In this document: positions 6,992-10,809 of the stretch, piece by piece
How the letters are laid out: every line of letters begins with the position of its first letter
Position numbering within the stretch: position 1 is the stretch's first letter
NCBI GenBank assembly: GCA_014904985.1
Contig: MU128952.1
Span: forward strand, 1-10,809
DNA: 10,809 bases
Direction of reading: 5' to 3'
Origin: Hydnum rufescens UP504
Taxonomy: Eukaryota > Basidiomycota > Agaricomycetes > Cantharellales > Hydnaceae
Translations under genes and position numbers: made by a program
Notes under the pieces: generated by a model
Database searches by the model: none
The model's input: only the letters and a program-made list of their open reading frames with translations
What the model was told of the DNA's origin: nothing

Positions 6992-7366
6992 TGAGGCAGT
7001 GGCTCAGTGTACACGCCGTATAAGGGAAGACTTATTTAGTACCATGAGGCAGTGGCTATAATAATAAAGTATAATACTTGATAGGTATTGATCAACAGTT
7101 GGCCTGGACCTTTACCCTCAGCATAACACCTGTATATAGGGAGAAGACTGAGGAAAGTCTGTGGCAGATTCTGGGTTGTATAAGTGCATGCATTCGGCAA
7201 GTGGGCTGCTGCGCACCTTGCGGGAGCATCTGTCTGGATCTTTTGACAAGGCCCATGCCTGCACTCGGCGGAGCCGTCATGCTCCTTTTGCAAGTGCTGT
7301 GCTCGCATAATCACCGGAGCTCAGTGTCTTGTGCATGTACGGGATTGGAGGTGTACCATCTCAATA
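6992..7366 (-). repeat. 5' LTR of element B (375 bp)
   Basis: It starts TGAGGCAGTGGCTCAGTGTACAC on the plus strand and ends CCATCTCAATA, matching 2006-2417. Compared with that copy it has many single-base losses in the first 150 bases and one fewer tandem unit (about three, starting near 7196, 7245 and 7290, all more diverged). As LTR copies are identical at insertion, the differences record decay since then. Confidence 0.85.
7196..7335. repeat. Diverged tandem units in the right LTR
   Basis: Three imperfect units can be recognised by their GGCAAG/GACAAG/GCAAGTG starts (7196, 7245, 7290) and GCGGGAGC / GGCGGAGC / CCGGAGC middles. They correspond to the array at 2212-2383 but are far less regular. 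Confidence 0.6.
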
Positions 7367-7802
7367 GATGACCTATCCTTGCCCATCACAACATGGGCAC
7401 AACTTCAATCCCAGCACTGGCATAATCACCACGTTTCATAGACCAAACTGTCAGCGGCAACACGCTGTTTGAAGCACAACCAGAAAGAGAGAAGTAGATT
7501 AGATTAACCACACACTATATAGCAGTGGGAATCCTGAGTACGTCGCACCACAACAACAGGGACACACAAGTCTCCACCTATCACAGTGGGAAAATCCTGA
7601 GATCAAAATGGTTATCCCCCAGACTAGATGAAGCGGGTAATAAGTAGAGTTCTGCACAAGCCACCACAGCCCACGCCCATCAGTCAGCCTCCACATGCCA
7701 CCTCACTAAGCCTCACTAACTGGATGCAGCCATGTTACCAACCTGTGCACACCTCCACATGGCTATGCGTTGTCAGAGTTCGTTCCGTTTCCCCGGTTAT
7801 GA
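7367..7802. other. Unassigned segment right of element B; possible element A remainder
   Basis: No frame is open for long. If element B inserted into element A, the rest of the GAG-pre-integrase domain should resume here on the plus strand. A reading LAHHNMGTTSIPALA (from about 7385) resembles the LGHxNM motif expected next, and GNTLFEA at about 7455-7475 falls where a Cys block would be, but the nucleotide match to the equivalent part of element B is poor. A short near-repeat is present: CAGTGGGAATCCTGAG at 7523-7538 and CAGTGGGAAAATCCTGAG at 7584-7601. Confidence 0.3.
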
Positions 7803-8404
7803 TGTAACAGATTTGTTTCTGTTTTGTTTCCAGTTTTGGTTCCGGCCGTTATACCAATTTGTCCCATCTCTCCATTTCTGAGTTCCCTTATTTCATGTTT
7901 TCTGTTACCTTCCGGCTTCCACAAACACTAACCCCCTGATCCTGTCTGTCCCTCCACTTTCCCGTACCCTGCCAACCGCCATCCCCCTCTTGTGCTGCCC
8001 CCCTTAACGCACCGTCTCATTTAAAGCAATCAGTCCCCCAGTATATAGGACCTATGTATAATAGTAGTCCAGGGCGAAATCCAGAGACTTCAGCTGTTGG
8101 CCTCTCTTCCAGGATTCGCTTTACTAACCCGGACTACAGGTTAACTGCCTCACCATGTACCGTATTCCCTTAATTTAAACTCAGCGATTCTGCTTCTACT
8201 CCAGACCAGACTACAAGTACCGAGTACTCTTCCAACTGCACCAAAAAATGACTCCCTGTGAAGCTTAGGACCGCTCTGTGGCCTATTTCGCCTAGTCCCT
8301 CTTACGGGCTGCTGGATTGCCTCTCCCATCCCATTCCTCATTTAAAAAAAAGATCTCCATGTCTTGCCCTGTGATTCTCGCTGGGACTTAGCCGGAATCC
8401 TACA
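7803..8404. repeat. Candidate LTR-like unit, about 600 bp
   Basis: The segment begins TGTAACAG and ends TCCTACA, giving TGTA...TACA inverted ends of the kind seen in many fungal Ty3/gypsy LTRs. It contains a TATA-like GTATATAGG at 8041-8049, is pyrimidine-rich, and is clearly richer in CpG than the copia DNA to the left. No second copy, primer-binding site or target-site duplication is visible, so the boundaries are a guess. Confidence 0.25.
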
Positions 8405-10809
8405 CCCCGGACTTTGTCGGGTATCTGTGTGTTTATATAATTTTTTGGTGCTCTCCGTCACAGTGGCCTACAATGCCGGCCCAACTTCCATATGCATCCC
8501 CCCTTAGGTATAACCATCCCAAGGCAGTGCACACCCTGGGTACTCCAAAGGTGTCCAAAGTGTCAAAGGACTGTAATGTAATGATGGATAGTAGGGATTG
8601 GGACAGTTGTGTGGGATTCAGGGAAGCCACGACGGGGGAGTAATGGAGGAGGGGTCTGGATTTGGCAACTCCATGGACTCATGGTGGGGAGTGAGGGAAT
8701 GACAGGATGCTGACAAGGCAAGCCAAGCTGCCACTGTTGACTACCCAGCCCATAAGCGCTGCTGGTTCTATACGACTGATAAGAACAAGGGCAAATAATA
8801 ATAAGATAGATAAATGCCAGTAGATGGCAGAGGATGGGAGGACAAATAACCCCCCTTACTTGAATAGGAGGGAGAGAGGCACGATGAGGACATTTGAATG
8901 AATAGGGTGTTGCATAAAGTGATATGAGTTGACAAACGATGAATAACTACCCTGACAGGTAAGTTCCTTCAGGCAGAAAGCAAAATGTCAACTCTTGTAT
9001 AATGTTCAAGAAAAGTTGCGAAATTTTGACAATTGTCCTTCGTGCCCTGGAAAGATTTGAACCCGTCCAGAAGTAAAAACATTTCTTTGGTTGACTCTAA
9101 TTTCCCACCCACCCTACTCAATATCAAATGGCCTCATCCCTCCCTCTCTCCTTCATATCCAGTAAAGGGGGTAAATTTGTGTCCCATCCCTGTGCCCCAA
9201 TGTTATTTGGCATTTCCTCTGTAAAGTTATTATTCACCCCTTTCGAATTCTAAATCGGGCCCCTGGACCCACGTGGGCTAATGGGCCAATAGGGTAAGTC
9301 CCCACCAGTGGCAAAGCATTGGCCAACCGTTGGTTCAGCACCTGTCATTTCCCTGGCTCCGGCATGAGTCCCCCATATGGGAAGTTGCAATCCACGACAA
9401 CGCCCCCCCTCCCTCCCACTCCCACCCCCTGGGTCCCCTGAAATGTCATACACCACCTGGTGGTCCCCGCAAATATCCTACTCCAAGCAAGCCATCATGT
9501 TAAGACAGTCCTTTGACATTGGACACCCTTTGGAAGTCACCGGTGTTGTAACGCCTTGGAAGTATTAATAATCCCTAAGGGGGATTGCCAGTAAATTGGA
9601 AAGTTGGGGCATAGCCATGTGGAGGGTTTGCCATGGGGAAAAAAAGAGGAAGAGAAGGGTTGGGAAGTCGATGACGTGTCAAATAAAGCCATGGTTCAGC
9701 CAGTGTTGGAGAATGGGTGATGACTGTGGAGAGATTTTATCTGGTTTGTTTATTTCAATGGGTCTGGCTTCACAGGGTCTCGATGGTTTTTTTGACACTT
9801 TGGGCGCGTCGTAACTAAAATTTATAGTGGTGTATAAGTAGTGTCAGTTGGAGGTTAAGATTGTGGTTATGGACATAGCTATTAGTCCCATGAAGTATAT
9901 GTTGTGGAGAAGCCTTATGAAAGCTTGTAATGCAAGGTGGTTGGACCGATTTTACTGAATATGTTTGATGGGGTGTGCGACCGAGCTGTGGTGATCCGTT
10001 CCCGTTCAAAATGTTCCTGTAAGTTGTGAAGAGGTTCTACGGACTTAGTTTAAAAGCCTTATTTCAAGTGTGTTCAATTGGGGGTGGTTCCACTCTTCTT
10101 TCTTTCTTCTGACTTTGACTTTTTCTGGTTATATTAAAGAACCCATCTTTCCCGGTTCCTTGAAGTGCTTCCCAGGTCAACCCCCCCTGTTCTTGTGGGA
10201 GAAACCTTTATAAACGTACGGGTCTGCAACAATCCTTGGGCTCACAGTTGGAATTCACGATAGAGGGGATAAATCCAGTGAACCTTAGGTTAAAGCAGGT
10301 CCCCTAACAACCTTGTATTAGTTGGACCTAACAAGTGGTTAGCCGTCACCCAGACCATTCAATGCGCTAATTTGTTATAATTAGTATCTCCCCTCCTTCC
10401 AGTATGGCCAGCAGATTGTAGACAGAGTGGCTAATTTTCCAGTAGGAGAAAGGAGAAAGGGGGGGGGATAATCCAAGGAAACATCTACCAGCCTTTTTAA
10501 TACCTCTTTCTGGAAGGTGGCCGTGTTTAGAAAGGTAAAGACTTAATGACTTCACTCCTAAGGTGGAGTGCTCCAACTAACGATTTCTCAATTAAAAAAG
10601 GGCCCGGCGCTGCATGAAAAGGTGAGGTCAGCCTCGATAAACATGAAAGGAGCCCCTCGACAAAAAAGGGACAATGCCCAGGAGGCCCAATTTCTTTTCC
10701 CTAAATCGTATAGTGCAAAGTTCATAGAAAAGGGTATGCTAATGTGGCAATGAATGAAAAGATCCGAAAGGATATTATTCCAAAAGTCATTGGGAGATTA
10801 AATTTGTTG
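8405..10809. other. No supported gene; likely decayed repeat or intergenic DNA
   Basis: Both strands were read. Only frames of about 60-70 codons occur, spread over all frames and with no motif that I recognise. Local features are a purine-rich stretch with GTAGATGGCAGAGGATGGGA (8820-8839), C-rich runs near 9400-9440, a G9 run at 10459-10467, and a TGTAACGCC at 9547-9555 that resembles the start of fungal gypsy LTRs but has no visible partner. At the right edge a plus-strand frame opens at ATG 10750 (MNEKIRKDIIPKVIGRL) and leaves the window after 20 codons; it is too short to call. Confidence 0.4.

Larger units (their letters stand above)
2006..7366 (-). mobile_element. Element B: full-length decayed Ty1/copia retrotransposon
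   Basis: The element is bounded by two direct LTR copies (6992-7366 as 5' LTR, 2006-2417 as 3' LTR), giving 5,361 bp, an ordinary length for copia. Reading the minus strand from 6991, I see in order: primer-binding site, Gag with a damaged zinc knuckle, protease remnant, GAG-pre-integrase, integrase, reverse transcriptase, RNase H and a polypurine tract next to the 3' LTR. Integrase lies before reverse transcriptase, the defining order of Ty1/copia rather than Ty3/gypsy. All domains need many one-base frame corrections, so no protein can be made. The gag and protease parts match element A in reverse complement. No target-site duplication is visible (ACTAA at 2001-2005 against GATGA at 7367-7371). 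Confidence 0.88.

Noticed and set aside
7036..7371. Frames of 62-97 codons on both strands at 7036-7371
   Set aside because: They lie within the 5' LTR of element B and overlap each other on both strands, as expected for chance open frames.
9040..9075. tRNA-like T-loop (GGGTTCAAATC on the minus strand)
   Set aside because: The bases on either side do not pair into a T-stem, and no anticodon or acceptor stem can be built around it.
9547..9555. TGTAACGCC as the start of a gypsy LTR
   Set aside because: No matching end, second copy or primer-binding site was found within the window.

Overview
This window looks like transposon-rich DNA from a fungal nucleus, most likely a basidiomycete. That assignment is an inference from the style of the elements, since no species-specific gene is present. 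There is no rRNA, no convincing tRNA, no CRISPR array and no intact metabolic gene. The dominant content is two decayed LTR retrotransposons of one Ty1/copia (Pseudoviridae-type) family, lying in opposite orientations.

Layout: (1) Positions 1-296, minus strand, hold a stop-free reading frame that runs off the left edge. It is the only long frame that reads as protein without a break, and its function is not recognised. (2) Positions 310-2005, plus strand, are element A: a short LTR (310-537), a primer-binding site complementary to the anticodon arm of initiator tRNA-Met, a broken gag with a perfect CCHC zinc knuckle, a copia-type aspartic protease with its DSG triad, and the start of the GAG-pre-integrase domain, where the element stops abruptly. 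(3) Positions 2006-7366, minus strand, are element B, a full-length decayed relative: 5' LTR (6992-7366), primer-binding site, gag, protease, GAG-pre-integrase, integrase, reverse transcriptase, RNase H, polypurine tract, 3' LTR (2006-2417). The domain order is the copia order (integrase before reverse transcriptase). Every domain can be read only by changing frame repeatedly. Its LTRs carry a tandem array of about 43 bp per unit, in four copies on one side and three on the other. (4) Positions 7367-7802 may be the continuation of element A beyond the insertion, but the evidence is weak. (5) Positions 7803-8404 have the ends and composition of a further LTR-like unit (low confidence). (6) Positions 8405-10809 hold only short frames full of stops, and nothing recognisable.

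The simplest history is that element B inserted, in antisense, into the GAG-pre-integrase region of element A, leaving two copies of gag as a long inverted repeat. Element A is almost devoid of CpG (two in 541-2005), as expected if methylated copies decayed by deamination. Neither element can encode working proteins as written. All domain calls were made by reading translations by eye; no database search was run.
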